Shown: positions 25,740 through 37,870, numbered from the stretch's first letter. The stretch is 64,000 nt of DNA from Epiperipatus broadwayi (GCA_028023455.1 JAQFVV010000181.1:1370001-1434000); one strand, 5' to 3'. The notes: generated by a model from the letters alone, not told the origin. Made by a program: numbers and translations.

Positions 25740-26689
25740 GGATAATGCTAGCAAGAAATAGATCACAATCCTATAAAAAGTAAAATATCTTTTAAACTAT
25801 TTGGAGAAATATAATTATAACCTACTATTATATTCATTATGCTAAAAATATTATGAAAAGGCAAAATATTCACATGATCAGTGATTAAACTAATATTAAT
25901 ATTTTGAAAAATATTCTCATCAACTATATTTGCTATACAAAGAGAATTTTATTTAATATATTAAAATAAAAAAGTATGAAAATATGAAATAATAAAATAA
26001 AATAGTGGAATTAACATAGCAATTTTCAAGTTACCAATAAATAAATAAAAGCTACAGACAGCTTATGGCATGATTGCTATGCTGAATAGCAATATTAAAA
26101 ATAAACAACTCTAACTGTATATTGCTACTCAGGATAATAGTTATGCTAAAACCTGGATATAATTTTCATTTATTTATTAATATATTGAAAATTGTAATTA
26201 AAAAAATACATCTTTTCTATTATATATGGTTTACCCCTTTGTAAAGTTTGAGTTTGACTGACTATACTCAAAGCATGCTCAGTTATTGAAAGTTTAAAAT
26301 AAAATATTTTCTTTATGCGTAGGAGAAATGCTTATGATAGAATTATATTGAAAATTGTACAGTTAATTGCAGTCTTTTGTCATATATATTAATGTTTTTC
26401 GTACTTGTCTGAGATTATCAACTTTTGGCTAGTAACATGTTAGAAGACAGGTAAGCATATTTAATCCTATAAAAAATATATTATGACTTGAGATCAATGG
26501 TCCAGATGAGTATTATGCTGCAAATTTTATATATTTGCCACCAATTAATTCTTCAAAACATTTTAATGACTAATGAATACAAATTAATTCAAGATATAAT
26601 AGATTAAATGCAGTAAGACAAAGTGTCACTGCTATTAATATATGTCTTAATAAAAGCTACTTGTCAATAAATATCACATACGTATAGAG
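25740..26689. other. AT-rich intergenic, no gene seen
   Basis: Nothing supported. Confidence 0.45.
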
Positions 26690-26890
26690 AGTTTTGCCTG
26701 TTTTAAAACCTATTTGTGTTGGAGATGGTAATGTGGACCAACTGATGAGTGCTGGTTTAACACGAAATATTAATATTTGTGATTATTTATCTTTTCTACA
26801 TGTATGTGGACTTGCGTATTGGTGATATGAGATAGTGTGGATAATTGACGGGTACTTGAAAGTCTGAGTTCAAATCCTCTATATTCAAGT
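26690..26890 (+). repeat. SINE-like repeat, copy b: hammerhead-like core plus tRNA-like part
   Basis: Best preserved of three copies. It starts with AGAGAGTTTTGCCTGTTTTA, the terminus of another repeat family (see 40563), then GGTAATGTGGACCAA and box A CTGATGA (26742-26748). Stem II follows (GTGCTG...TAACAC, 26749-26763), then box B GAAA (26764-26767) and a short A/T palindrome where stem III should be. About 70 bases further on, a tRNA-like part ends in GAGTTCAAATCC (about 26865-26876), which fits the RNA polymerase III B box; an A-box-like TAGTGTGGATAATTG precedes it. A SINE with an upstream hammerhead is known in principle from the Schistosoma Sm-alpha family. Whether this RNA is made or cleaves is unknown. 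Confidence 0.55.
26742..26775 (+). ncRNA. Hammerhead ribozyme-like core
   Basis: Both invariant boxes are present: CTGATGA and GAAA, separated by a 15-nt segment that closes as stem II (GTG/CAC at the base, imperfect above). Copy c at 17351-17360 has GGTTCAGCAC at the equivalent place. Combining copies by eye suggests the ancestral stem was a 6-bp hairpin with a 3-nt loop. Stem I can form between CCAA upstream and TTGG downstream in copies a and c, but is weak here (TTTG). Stem III is almost absent, as in the minimal hammerheads that act as dimers. This is a structural reading only. Confidence 0.45.
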
Positions 26891-28907
26891 TATTTTTAAA
26901 AATATAAAATTAAAAAGTTGCAATATCATGTGCTCTATTTTGTTTTTTTCTAACTATTTTTAATTTGATTAGATTTTTTTATATTTCATTAAGAAATCTG
27001 AATGATTAATGGCATTTAATATCTTGAAAAAATTTTGGTTGATTAAATTTATTGTCATTTCATTCTGATGTTTCCTACAATATATATTAACAATTATGAA
27101 ATGTTTTCTACGTACTTTATAAGTGTAATTGTTTCTTTTGTAAAAAGTTTTCAATTAGTAACACTATGCTGCAAATCATATTACACTAGAAGATAATGTC
27201 TTTGTTATTAAATTTGGTAATTCTTGACATTCGATTCTTCACTAAATTGTTTCATTGTCTTGATAAAAATGTATCATTAATCATAATGAAAGCTAAAATA
27301 TCTTTAAGGACAGCACTTTTGAGAGATTTTATAGTTTACATTTTCTTAGTTATGATTGATTTGAAATGCAGACATTCTTACACAAAACATAAAATCGAAC
27401 TTTTTAAAGCAATTTATTAACTAATTTTTAATTAGTTATTTATAATTTGAAAACTTATCTTAGGCATATTTTTATTTTTTAACAAATAAAAAATAATTCT
27501 GACATGAAAAAATATCAACATTACAAAATAGCTATTTATTAGTTTATTTCAGTCTATATATCTGTCTCTCGCATTTGTAGTATATATATATTGTATTTAA
27601 TTTTCACACTTGGGGGGGGGGGATAATTATCATTTTTGTTAATTTCACCACTTTTAAATAAACTATAATTCAATCCATTTTGTATTTTTTTAATATTGTA
27701 ATCTGTAGAATCTGTATTCCAATAAATATTTCCTTAATAATAAAAAAAAAAAAAAAGACTATTATCTTCTAAACTATTTTTTTTTAAAATTATCTATAAC
27801 TATATCTTTTTCCAATTTATTTTTTGTATTGCCTTTCAAATGATACTTTGAAACATTAGCCTTATAGTTGTCAATATTAAATAGTCATATATAGTTTGAC
27901 ATAGTCACTATTTTTGTACAACTGATTTGTTTTTATTAATTAAAAATCTGCTATCTACATTTAATTTCTTTCTTTCGTGTTCTTTCTACATCTATTCGAA
28001 TATTAAAAAAAAAAAAATGAATTAAGGTAAATCATTAGATTTTTTAATTTGAAAATAAGTATCTTCATAGAAATTTCATTTACAAATTAACAAGCCAATG
28101 AAAGTTGCAACTAATAATATTATTTCAAAATAAGAAGAAATTGGTTGGGACAAAGACGGAGATATTTTATGCATATATGCTTTGGCATCAATTTTTAATT
28201 CCAAAATAAAAATATTGCATTCAGTATTAAAGCAAAATACTGATTTATATTCAGCTTAATGCATGTCTATCTTTTAGGAACGCTTTTCAAGAAAACTTCT
28301 TATATATAATGTAAAGAGAATGAATATATCATATCATGCCAAAGGATAACATTTTTCTAGATAGATTTCGGTCATTTTCAGATTTTTTTATTATTATTAA
28401 TGCTTTATTTCTAGTCAGACATTTACTTACATATTATTTTATAATTTATTTTTTTTTGCTTTTTTTTTTTTTTTTTGGCTTCAACAAATATATATATTAA
28501 ATTACTTTAAAACTACTTCCCCGCCTCCCTAAATTAAAAAAACAAAACAAAAACATAGACTACAATCCCCCTCCTCCAACATATTCATATTTATTAATTA
28601 TATAATACAATTATTCAAATATTAAGTAGTTTTTGTTTTAATATATTTTTCTGTTTACATATATGATTTTTTTTTTTTTAGATTGTGGCAAAAGATTTAA
28701 ATAATATGTGCAAATTATGTATATATTCTCTTATAAATAATATAAGATTTACCTTAAACAAATAATATCAATATATTAAAAATATTGTTTATAGTCTGAG
28801 AAATATTTATAATTACTTTAAGATTATAATTTAGTCTATATTTTTTAAAATTTTAGAATACAAGAATATATAAATCAGAATCTAAGTTTCACAACCAGCA
28901 ATTTTTA
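26891..28907. other. AT-rich intergenic with homopolymers, no gene seen
   Basis: G-run at about 27612-27621, A-runs near 27742 and 28005, T-runs near 28449-28476. Frames at 26969-27154 (minus) and 27196-27420 (plus) have random A/T-rich composition and no recognisable motif. Confidence 0.45.
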
Positions 28908-28915
28908 TTAAATAT

Positions 28916-29083
28916 GGAACTTTCTGGTTAGCTGCACCCCAGCCGCTAGAGGCATGGTGAACAGCGCCACCTAACGTCTGGAACAGTCATTTCTGCTTAA
29001 AGGGCCCCTGCTCTAGATATTTCTGTGTGTTTACACAGAAACAGTGCCTCTAGCGGCTGGGGTGCAGCTAATCAGAAAGTACC
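28916..29083. mobile_element. 168-bp GC-rich MITE with 8-bp TSD
   Basis: About 37-bp terminal inverted repeats: GGAACTTTCTGGTTAGCTGC continuing CACCCCAGCCGCTAGAGGCA on the left, and the same order with GGTACTTTCTGATTAGCTGC read inward from the right. Flanked by an exact 8-bp direct repeat TTAAATAT (28908-28915 and 29084-29091). The G+C content stands out sharply from the surroundings. No coding capacity. An 8-bp duplication with ends starting GG is shared with the 1055-bp palindrome at 5183, so one transposase type (hAT- or Merlin-like, inferred) may mobilise both. Confidence 0.85.
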
Positions 29084-29091
29084 TTAAATAT

Positions 29092-30208
29092 ATATTCTAA
29101 GTTATTTTATATAAAATATACATATGTAAATTGAATTTAGTACATTTTTTTTTCTTGGTGGTAAGAAAATAAATTTTTTTAATTTTTTCTTAGTGGACAT
29201 ATAACAAACTATGTAATTAGTATACCAGTTATAATCTCTAATTTTATAAATGTATTTGGGTATTATATAACATCTTATATTGAGCTAATAGCCAATTTGT
29301 TACACATTAAAATTATTATGATGTAATATCTTTATATAACATATATATATACACTTTTACAAGATTTAGCAATAAACTTTTATACAAAGATTCGTTTATA
29401 GCAATCATCATCAATTCATACCACTATTTTGATTTACAGTCGATTATTCATTATTACAATCTTTAAACAAAATTTGCAATTTTTAAAAAAAAAACATCCA
29501 CGATTTTTAAAGATGGTGAACATTTTGTATAGTAACTTCATTAAAGCTATGTCTTTCAAAAATAAAATGGTGACATTCATTCTAAAAATCTATAATAGTT
29601 AATTCATTATACAGTGTGCAATATTGTTTTGATTATAGAATTAAAATAAGATTAATGCACTTTATTTAATTTTCATCTATTGACTTTACAAAACATTCAG
29701 TGCTTTTATTTATGACATATCTAAAGTGAAGGTTTTCATTTTAAATGTTTATAAAAATAAAAATTAAAAGCCCCAATAAGTAAGATTCTTTAATTATATA
29801 CAATAATGAAATGTATTAATATTTAGTTGTAAATGTGTATATTAGTTAATCTACATTCATTTGATCAGTTTTATGGATTTAAATTCTTATGAACATTATT
29901 TTGCCTGCAGGAAAAATATGATCCTAATAGTCGTCATAACAATGTTATTTTTTTTTGGGTGGGGGGGTTTATACACAGACCAGCTAATAATAAACTTTAT
30001 ATGACCAAATGTTATTAAACATATGTTTAAAATACCATTTATTTATTTTTTCAATTTTAAAATCAATAATGTTACAATTTGTTTGCGACTTACTCAAGAT
30101 ATTAGCAGTTTTATTGTAATATTGATTGGCAAAAGAAGAAAAAAAAACAAGATTTAGTCATTTACATACATTATAACTCTTTATCTATATTTTATTATGT
30201 CATGAAGC
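29092..30208. other. AT-rich intergenic, no gene seen
   Basis: G-run near 29960. Nothing else supported. Confidence 0.45.
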
Positions 30209-30625
30209 TTTGTGATGATGGTATTTAGTTGTACTTATATATTGGATTCCATTATCTAACATAAGTATTGAATGTCTTTAAAAAAGTTTGCCATTATTTA
30301 AATATTTCAAATACATTCAAGTGGTAGTAATAGGACACAGGCTAGTATATACACTACATTTTGAGAGGTATTATTCTCCTCTCTTTCTCGGGTGTTGCTG
30401 GCTTGAACCAGTAACAGTATGGTCAGGTCAACAGAGAGGAGGTCAGGCCAACAACACCTGAAGAAGAGAGGAGAATAAAACCTCTCAAAACATAGCGCAT
30501 GTACTAGCCTGTCTGCTATTACTAACAGTTGAATGTATTTGGAATATTTAAATAATGTTACATTTTTCTAAAGACATTCAATACTTATATAAATAACGGA
30601 AATAATCCAATATATAAATGCAAAA
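30209..30625. mobile_element. Foldback MITE, copy 2 of the TTGAATGT family
   Basis: Left arm from TTTGTGATGATG (30209) to GGTGTTGCTGGC (30402), right arm from GCCAACAACACC (30447) outward to about 30625, with a ~45-nt loop that repeats AGGTCA(G/A)GCCAA-like words. The arms pair through GAATAAAACCTCTCAAAACA, TACTAGCCTGT, ATTTAAATAATG and GACATTCAATACTTATAT. The outer end TTTGTGATGATG is shared with the right end of the copy at 33819-33961. A hammerhead-like word (CTGAAGA ... CTCAAAA) sits in the right arm. Confidence 0.7.
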
Positions 30626-31509
30626 AGAAATACATGATTTTAAAAAAAAAATTAACAGCACTGCAAAAACAAAAAAAAAAATCAAAATCTTAATAAGAAA
30701 TTACAAAAATAAAAACTTTAATAACTGAGTATAAAGTGCATGAAAAAAATTTGTTAATGTACATTGTATTAAGTTAATTTTTTTAATTAATTTTAAAATG
30801 TATCTTTTTTTTTTTCCTGTTTTATTTTAATACAATGCATTATGGTTCTGGAATTACGTTTCTGTAACTATGTAAAAAACAAATTGGCAATCAGCAATGA
30901 ATAAAAATCTATTTCTTTTCCTTTTGAAATTATATCTAATGAAATGTTTTTAAATAATATATTTATCCTTAGATTAGTACTTTCGCTCATTAATTAACAC
31001 TTTTTCCGGTTTAAGTTTTATTTCTTTAATCATTTTTTTTTAAAAATATATACTTTGAATTTAAAGTAATGAATTATTTTTTCACCACATAGTAATTTAT
31101 TATATTTGCTGATTAGTTATGCAAGATTTCACTTTAATAGACATTTTGGGGAACAATGGCCATTGCTAACCAGGGTAATGTGCACATGACTTTAACATTA
31201 TCAAATATATGGACAGTATTTAAATTAGGAGTAGATATATGTATATAACTTAATTGAAGGTTTCATATCCAAGCATGTATAAAAGAATAATTTAGATATC
31301 TGCAAAAAAAAAAAAAAAAAAAAAAAAACTTATTTCAATGAAATAAAAAAATTCCCATGTTTGAGCACATCAAAATAGTTTATGATTGTCTCTTTAAAGT
31401 CTCTAGAATTAAAAAAATATTTTAAAAATAAATACATAAAATATTAAAATTATGTGCAAGTCAAGAAAATAGTGAACTGACTGATAAAAATAAAAGACAA
31501 CAGCTATAT
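30626..31509. other. AT-rich intergenic with a long A-run, no gene seen
   Basis: Contains an uninterrupted A tract of about 26 bases at 31303-31328 and T-runs near 30808 and 31037. The A tract could be a retroposon tail, but nothing recognisable precedes it. Confidence 0.45.
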
Positions 31510-32150
31510 GCCACAAAGCTATGTAAAACAAGATGGGCAGGTTGTGAAAAAAATAATAATAATGTAAGGATTTTTTATTCAGACAATAAAATTAGACATA
31601 ATAGTGAAGGGTTATTATACATCCAAAAACAATAGACTTTCATAAGCAGCACTCCCTTACAAGCCAAAATGTTAGTAGTTAGATTAAAAGCATATTTAAA
31701 TAATATGGTAATTATTATGAAATAATAATGAAATGCAATGATACAATAGGAAAAAGATAAAAATTATTGGAGATTATGAGTTTGGAAATAAAGAAAAGAT
31801 GAAATGTGGAAAAAATTTAGTGCAGACAAAATGTTACAATGACAATAAATATTTTACAAATCATAAAATGAACATTTACAGATGAAAAAAAAAGCAAGTA
31901 TTAAAAATAATTTCACTTAGGATATGTTTTAATTCAAAATAGAATTGGAACAATATCAATAGTTATATCTATATCTATTGAGCTGAAATAAGTCTGAATC
32001 ATAATTATCTTTTAAAAAATCAAACAAATTGATATAAGAATGAAATGAACAATTAACAAATTACAGTTGGATCTTAATACAAATTTTCAGACTTCTTTGA
32101 TAATAAATAAGGGTAAATAATATCAGATTACTTTATAAATTAATTCCAAA
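31510..32150 (+). pseudogene. RTE-like LINE endonuclease remnant
   Basis: Read in shifting frames, the conserved order of an apurinic-type endonuclease is visible. TRWAGCEKNNNNVRIFYSDN (about 31530) corresponds to the catalytic E.kW.G..E region. Next come GLLYIQKQ, then TPLQAKMLVVRLKAYLNNMV (about 31650-31710), then KIKIIGDYEFGNKEKM at the usual GDFNA site (about 31755), then YFTNHKMNIYR (about 31850), and finally AEISLNHNYLLKNQTN at the SDH site (about 31985). Key residues are replaced (GDFN to GDYE, SDH to LNH), so it is dead. It belongs to the same LINE class as 16640-16880 and 20600-21530 and is unrelated to the LINE that follows. Confidence 0.6.
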
Positions 32151-32427
32151 CAATATATGTGCATTATTAAATTTTTTTTTACCAAATTCTAAAGTAAAAA
32201 CAGTGGATTATGATAAAAGTATGAAAAATAAAAAAAGCCTAAGTTAGTATTAATTTGATAAGTAAAGTTTTTTTTTTTTTTTTTAAAAGATATTTAAGAC
32301 ATCAATGAATAAAAATATAGAGCAAATAAAGTTAGAAAAGTGATTAGAAAGGGAATATATATATATAGAGATAGATAGATAATTACAAGAAAAAGATAGG
32401 TTTTTAATATATGTTTTTAATATATAT

Positions 32428-32490
32428 TGTAACAGTCACTCAATCTACCCTTGATCACAGAGGGCGCCACCAGAACACTGTGTATATAAT
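32428..32490 (-). repeat. LTR terminus fragment
   Basis: Starts TGTAACAGTCACTCAATC directly after a TATATAT run. This is very like the LTR termini at 52030 and 63744 (TGTAACGTTCAGAATC). By analogy it is the 3' end of an LTR in minus orientation. It is cut after about 60 bases, where the LINE fragment begins. Confidence 0.35.
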
Positions 32491-33228
32491 AATGATGTAG
32501 CTAAAATTATATGGAAAAGAGTTGCAGTAGCAGGGTTAACATATGTTAATGATGCATTATATGTTAATAATGGGGTATTAAGTTACTTAGAAAAAGTTCA
32601 AAGGGAAGTAGGAAGACATGTATTGGATGCAGATGTATGGACAGCAAAGGAGGTAATTCAAGGAGAAATGGGATGGTCAAGTTTTAATATGAGAGATGCA
32701 AAAAGTAAAATGAAAATGTTTGGTAAATTGCAGTTTATGGATAATAAAAGAATAGCCAAAATAGTATTTAATTGGGTTATAAGTAAAGGGCAGGCAACAA
32801 GATGGGTGAGAAAGGTAATATGGTATGCAAAAGATTTGGATAAAAAATTCATATCAGTATATTTGTACAAAAGATGGGATGATTGTGTTAGGAGGATTGT
32901 TGAGTGTTATAGTGGTAAAGAATGGGATAAAAGAATAGATTTATTAATCAAGAAACGGGTGTTTGAGAGATGGAAAACTAGTATGGAGAGTAAAAGAAGT
33001 TTAAATATATATAGAAATAACAGAATATTAGGTGCGAGTTAATATATGATAACAGTAAGGAAAGTAGTTTATTGTTTAAAGCTCGAACAGGATCTTTAGC
33101 AACAAGAGAATATATATGTAAATGGAAAAATATGGGTGATTTAGTCTGTAAATTATGTAAGGAAGGAATAGAAAATATTAGGCATCTGTTAATTGAATGT
33201 AAATGCTTGAAAACAGAAAGGGCACACA
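32491..33228 (+). pseudogene. LINE 3' coding remnant, copy 1 (jockey/CR1-like)
   Basis: An open frame runs from about 32491 to 33042 (about 184 codons) and continues after one frameshift to about 33228. It corresponds to the region after the reverse transcriptase: LTYVNDALYVNNGVLSYLEK, QGEMGWSSFNMRDAKSKMKM, FNWVISKGQATRWVRKV, then after the shift FKARTGSLATREYICKW, and a zf-RVT type zinc-binding end, CKLCKEGIENIRHLLIEC. The CxxC...H...C ligands are intact. The same sequence occurs at 47760-48360, so both belong to one family. The unit is cut at the 3' end and abuts a different repeat at 33229. No RT catalytic domain precedes it. Confidence 0.75.
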
Positions 33229-33345
33229 TTGGATGAGTAGGCACTAGATGGGGATTTTATGCACAAGCCTTCTGGCATCGATTGATTACTCTAGCTTGCT
33301 ATGTGTGGCAATATGTATAGTAAGTTTTGTCTGTTTTAATAATGA
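33229..33345 (+). repeat. Partial copy of the 40.6-kb inverted-repeat family
   Basis: ATGAGTAGGCACTAGATGGG, TTATGCACAAGCCTTCTGGC and GTTTTGTCTGTTTTAATAAT follow the same order as 41207-41335. It is fused directly to the truncated LINE, so insertion of one into the other, or recombination, has occurred. Confidence 0.6.
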
Positions 33346-33818
33346 ATTTTATTTTAAAAATATATTTTAAAAATAATTTTAAAAATAATCAAAGCCATAG
33401 CCTTTCATATTTTTACAAATTATTTTGTTTTCAATGTACATCTTTATTCCGCTTAGTGATTGGCTACTTAGAGATATTTCACAATAGTGATCATCATCAA
33501 TTTGTACCCATTCCTTCAATTTACAATCGATTATTCACTATAACGATCGGGGGGGAAAAAAGTATTTTTTGGTAGCCATCTTGAATTTTGCATCATTGAT
33601 GACATTAGAAAATAGGTATTTTAAATTCATTTTATCCAAACGCAAAAGTACATTATTGTAATATGTATACAGGTAATGACTTTGCTGTGATTGTATAGCA
33701 CATACAATATTTTATTTATAAAAAAAAAAAATGTTAGTGCTGCATTCAGTATTTTGATTATAGAACGTATAAACTTAAAATATATATAATTACTGAATCT
33801 ATAATACTATATACATAT
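33346..33818. other. AT-rich intergenic, no gene seen
   Basis: The plus-strand frame at 33327-33575 has no recognisable motif. The stretch CATCATCAATT...CGATTATTCA (about 33490-33540) resembles 29405-29450, suggesting a further old repeat. Confidence 0.4.
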
Positions 33819-33961
33819 AAGTGTTGAATGTCAAGAAAAATTAAACTTTATTTAAATATAATGTACAGTACTTGGATTATTTAAATAAAGTTTAATTTTT
33901 CTAGACATTCAACACATATTAGATGATGAAAACAGTACAACTAAAATATCATCATCACAAA
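33819..33961. mobile_element. Foldback MITE, copy 3 of the TTGAATGT family (truncated left)
   Basis: Hairpin arms 33819-33859 and 33880-33921 (AAGTGTTGAATGTC / GACATTCAACACATATT and AAATTAAACTTTATTTAAAT) with a ~20-nt loop. The right end runs through AGATGATG, GTACAACTAAAATATC and ATCATCACAAA, matching inverted the left end of the copy at 30209. The corresponding left end has been lost. Confidence 0.65.
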
Positions 33962-34282
33962 CTTTCAGGAAAACACTAAATACTAATATTAAATTGTGTG
34001 TGTGTGTTCCTTAATTACTACACCCAAGTGGTTTCAAATCAAAAGAAAAACAACATTTTAAAATGAGAATGTTGAATTAGAAAAAAGTTTAAAAAGAAAA
34101 TCAGATTGCATTTAAAATAAGTGTTAATGAATAATCTTTCAACATGAACAGGGGGGTAGGAACTATTACATTATTAAAAATATACAATAAAAAAAATAAA
34201 CTCAGTATATGTTTTAGAAAATTAGAAAGTGAGATATTTATCTTCAGCTTTGATGTGAAAATTGTTTATCTTGCCATTGCAG
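33962..34282. other. AT-rich intergenic, no gene seen
   Basis: Short (TG)n-like run near 33996-34008. Nothing else supported. Confidence 0.4.
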
Positions 34283-35330
34283 TATAACGGTCAGAATCGT
34301 CTATCTCGCTAACACACTGCAGAATTCAAACCCCAAACACGAAACTGAACACTCTATGAGGTGTTGCCTTCTAGATATACTATGTTCGAATCTAAAGTCT
34401 AAATTCCACAGCGCCACCTACGTGATAACGCCTCTGATGCTACTAATAATATATCCCTTTACCGATGCCTGGTGATCAGGGAGAAACAAAGAGACTTTAT
34501 ACTAAGATAAGTTTGGATTGCTAATTTACGTCTATGGATGGTACAAAAGAAATGTATAAAATAGATAGATAGACCGAGACAGCGATAGGGATCAATAAAA
34601 TAAAAGATCAAAATTAGTTTTAAAAGATTTATTTAGATAGAGAAATATATATATATATAACACAACTGCCTGCTTATATGAGACAGGGACGCTTACTAAA
34701 ATGGCTGTTAGCATAACATTCCATAAAATTACATAAAAGGTTGTTAAGAATATATAGTCTATCCCTCGGCTAATATAGTATTATGATATTGTGCTTAAAA
34801 GAGATGGAAACATGTGTGAGGTGCTTTGAGTAACTTTGAAGTTTAATAAAACATTTGAATATTAAGGTTTATAGAATACTTCTTGATTTCGAGAATAGCA
34901 CAGACCAAGGCTTACTAAGCAATAAAATGGGAATGTGATCAAGGCATTTATTTTATAATTATAATTAAAGTTATAAGGGGAGGTCGGTATTGCTAATAAT
35001 GAATTTATTAAAGGATGGAGGGTGTGATACATTTAAATCACAGATGCTTTGTAAAATATATAAGTAAAATAATGGTAAATATTTGAAATGACTACGGAGG
35101 GCATCTCGCCACTGATCCATAGGAATGTGTTGTCACAGACAGTCAAAGTCTGGATTCATCCAAAACTTAGCGACTAGGTGATGGCTGCGCCTAATTCCCA
35201 GGTGTGACATTCGAGTACACATTCTGCCTGGGAACCGCAGGAAGCGAAAGGGGAATGGACTTGGCCTTTTAAAACCCTTGAAGAGGAACAAAGCGGTCTC
35301 GACAACCAATTCATTTACCAGCAATACTCG
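34283..35330 (-). repeat. LTR of a gypsy-like element, solo or truncated
   Basis: Begins TATAACGGTCAGAATCG, close to the LTR terminus TGTAACGTTCAGAATCG at 52030 and 63744. It keeps the same later words at similar spacing (CTGATGCTACTAAT, GGTGATCAGGGAGAAACAAA). By analogy the LTR is in minus orientation and this is its 3' end. The G+C-richer stretch 35100-35330 may hold the promoter side (TTTTAAAAGG read on the minus strand near 35270). No primer binding site lies left of 34283, so this is not obviously the 5' LTR of a complete element. The other boundary is not resolved and could lie as far as about 36540. Confidence 0.45.
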
Positions 35331-37866
35331 ACTAATGTATATAAAACATACAAAATGGATTCACTTAGATTGACAAAATGCCCAATCAAATTCCCAGAAA
35401 TTTATTTAAAAGGGTCCTCCCATTCTCGACGTCAATTACGAACCTTGAAATTAAAGCAGAATATTTTAAAATAGGAAAATGCATGCTTGCGGGTTTGAAA
35501 AGAAAGTATAGATTTATTTACACAATCATGCATTTGGGACACATTTAATCATTGACCTCGCACATACTCTCATAATAGGTTAAAATCGATAAAATGTAGA
35601 TTTTAAACTATTTAATTATTATACATATTAACGAACATTAGAATAGCCCTCAAACGAGTGATTCACGAGATAATAAAATTGGGGATTTTATAAATTTAAG
35701 ATGCCTTAATATCGGCATCTTGCTTTCAACAAGGGAATAATTCACTCGGTCAAAGACTATTCTGACACACTATCATAATAAAAGAAAGATTAATAAATAG
35801 AAAATATTAACCCAAGGATAGAGAGCAAAATTATTGATTAGTATAACATTTTAAAGGAATACATAATAAAGTCAAGTAAAATGGAAAAACAATTTAAAAT
35901 AGCTATAGCATATTAGTTATAGGAATCACAAGAGCTCTTGGATTAATGTGGGGTTACCTCTGGAGAAGCATTTGTAGGTTGATTGATGGTCGGCAGGTTT
36001 TATATGTTTCAGCAGCAAACTCTGGGATTGTTCATATTTCGGCAGCAGCAGTAGTTTCAGGGTTACTTAGGTGACAGCTTTCGATGGTATAGAGCAGCAG
36101 CCGGCCATTCCCGAAGGAAAAATAGCCTTCTTGCCGGCTCTACTCCATCATTTCAAAGTTAGCAATTTTAAAGATTGGGTGATTCATAGGTGAGACTGTA
36201 GACACAGTAAATTGATTTGAAGATGAAAACTCGGCTTCAAATTTCAGTTTTCAGGCACATAGCTAGAAAATCTCAGGACAATATATATTAGAAATCTTGC
36301 TCAAAAAATAATGCTAGGAATCTTGCTAGGATAATTGTAGAATCACTAGGAATATTACTAGACTGATATTAGAATCACTAGAATATTTGCTGGAATATTG
36401 CCAGAGTCTAGAACAAAAGAAAACCCTCCTTTGCACAATACAACTGCCCTGGAACATTACAAAATATTTCGGACTTTGCTTACTTATCAGCTGTAATCAA
36501 TCCTATCCGAATGTCTTAAGGAATTCAACAAAATTTTAATTAATTTCTATTGTTAATTTCCCTGTCGACATTCAAATTACAAATTTGATTTAATTAAAAC
36601 AATTTTTACTAATTGAAAAAAAAAAATCTTAAGTGGACATCTGCTGTATTTTAGATAAGCTTCTATAACATTAAATAATTAAAACTATTGTTCCTACCAG
36701 CCCTCATTTATTTTAACAGATAATATATGGTGTGACTTTTATTAAATCTAAAAGAAAATTATTTTACTTTTTAATTTTCAATATTTGAATCTATTTACGA
36801 AATGAATATGAATTTTATTTTAAACCAAAAAAATATATTACGACTGTAATATATTTTTGTAAACAGATTCAAACAAAAGAATTTTAAATGACAATTTATA
36901 ATCTCAACATAAGTTTTAAATACAGTGTGTGTGCAATTATGACCTATATAACCTACTTTTTAAATAAATTTAAATTATGTGAAAATACACATAATCCATA
37001 ACATTTTATTTATTTGGGCAAGAGTTATACAATTGTATATAACACGAGCGTTGTACTCGTGGTTTAAAATTGGGCAGGATTTTTGGCATATAAGTGCATT
37101 GCAGACACACTACGATATATTGGGGTTCAAACTAAGGTATGAGGGTAGGAAAAAGGTGAAACGAAGATCTTACTGTTTCAGTAGTGATAAAGATTTGTAA
37201 GAGTACATGTGATGAATATACAAAAATAATGTTGCTTTAAACACTGTGTTGTGTATAGGATGCATGGGCAGAGAGAGAATAGTCTCACCCATCACTTACT
37301 CTACGAATGGATTATTTCATAGAGGCTAATAAATAAAGCAAGCTTAAGTAGCAGCATCAATCCCTAGAGAGAGAGTTTATTTTAAAGCACGTATTTTATT
37401 TCTCTGTGTTGAGACAAAGTCCACACATATATATACCTAGGAAAGAGGTATGGGAATCTGCCATATTATCACACAACAAGGTAAGGTTGTTGTGAAGAGC
37501 CTTTTTAGTATCTTGTCCCTTAGGAGGATGTGGAGTGATTTTCTCACCAGGTATGGTGAAGATATTTTGTGTATTTCAAAATTTTGTATGGCAATGAAAA
37601 GATAAAGTTATTCAAGGACACTTGTCATCTATAGTATTCAGTTAAGACAAATAGTGTATGAATTAGGCTGTGACAACTCATGGATAAGCCAATAAAACTT
37701 ACCAACAAAACTTATTAAGAATTATAAGATTTAGTTTATGTCTAGCATAACAGGGGATACACACATACGCACTGCCATTGATGCTCATCAAGCAGTAATT
37801 TGCCGATGGATCGGTAAAGCCTTTTTATAATCAGTATGATTGTTTAAGGACTGGGGAGGATTAATA
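35331..37866. other. Unassigned, partly moderate G+C; no gene recognised
   Basis: About 35980-36180 is richer in G/C (CAGCAGC words, a GCCGGC pair) and may be U3 of the LTR that ends at 34283. A plus-strand frame at 36979-37200 has mixed composition but no motif I recognise. The rest is ordinary AT-rich sequence. Confidence 0.4.
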
Positions 37867-37870
37867 TCAC

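Noticed and set aside
31303-31328. A26 run as poly(A) tail of a retrocopy
   Set aside because: No recognisable transcript-like sequence or target duplication lies next to it.
35133-35324. 63-codon minus-strand frame with good composition
   Set aside because: It falls in the GC-richer part of a probable LTR and shows no known motif.
36979-37200. 73-codon plus-strand frame
   Set aside because: Mixed composition but no family resemblance, no neighbours and no regulatory context.
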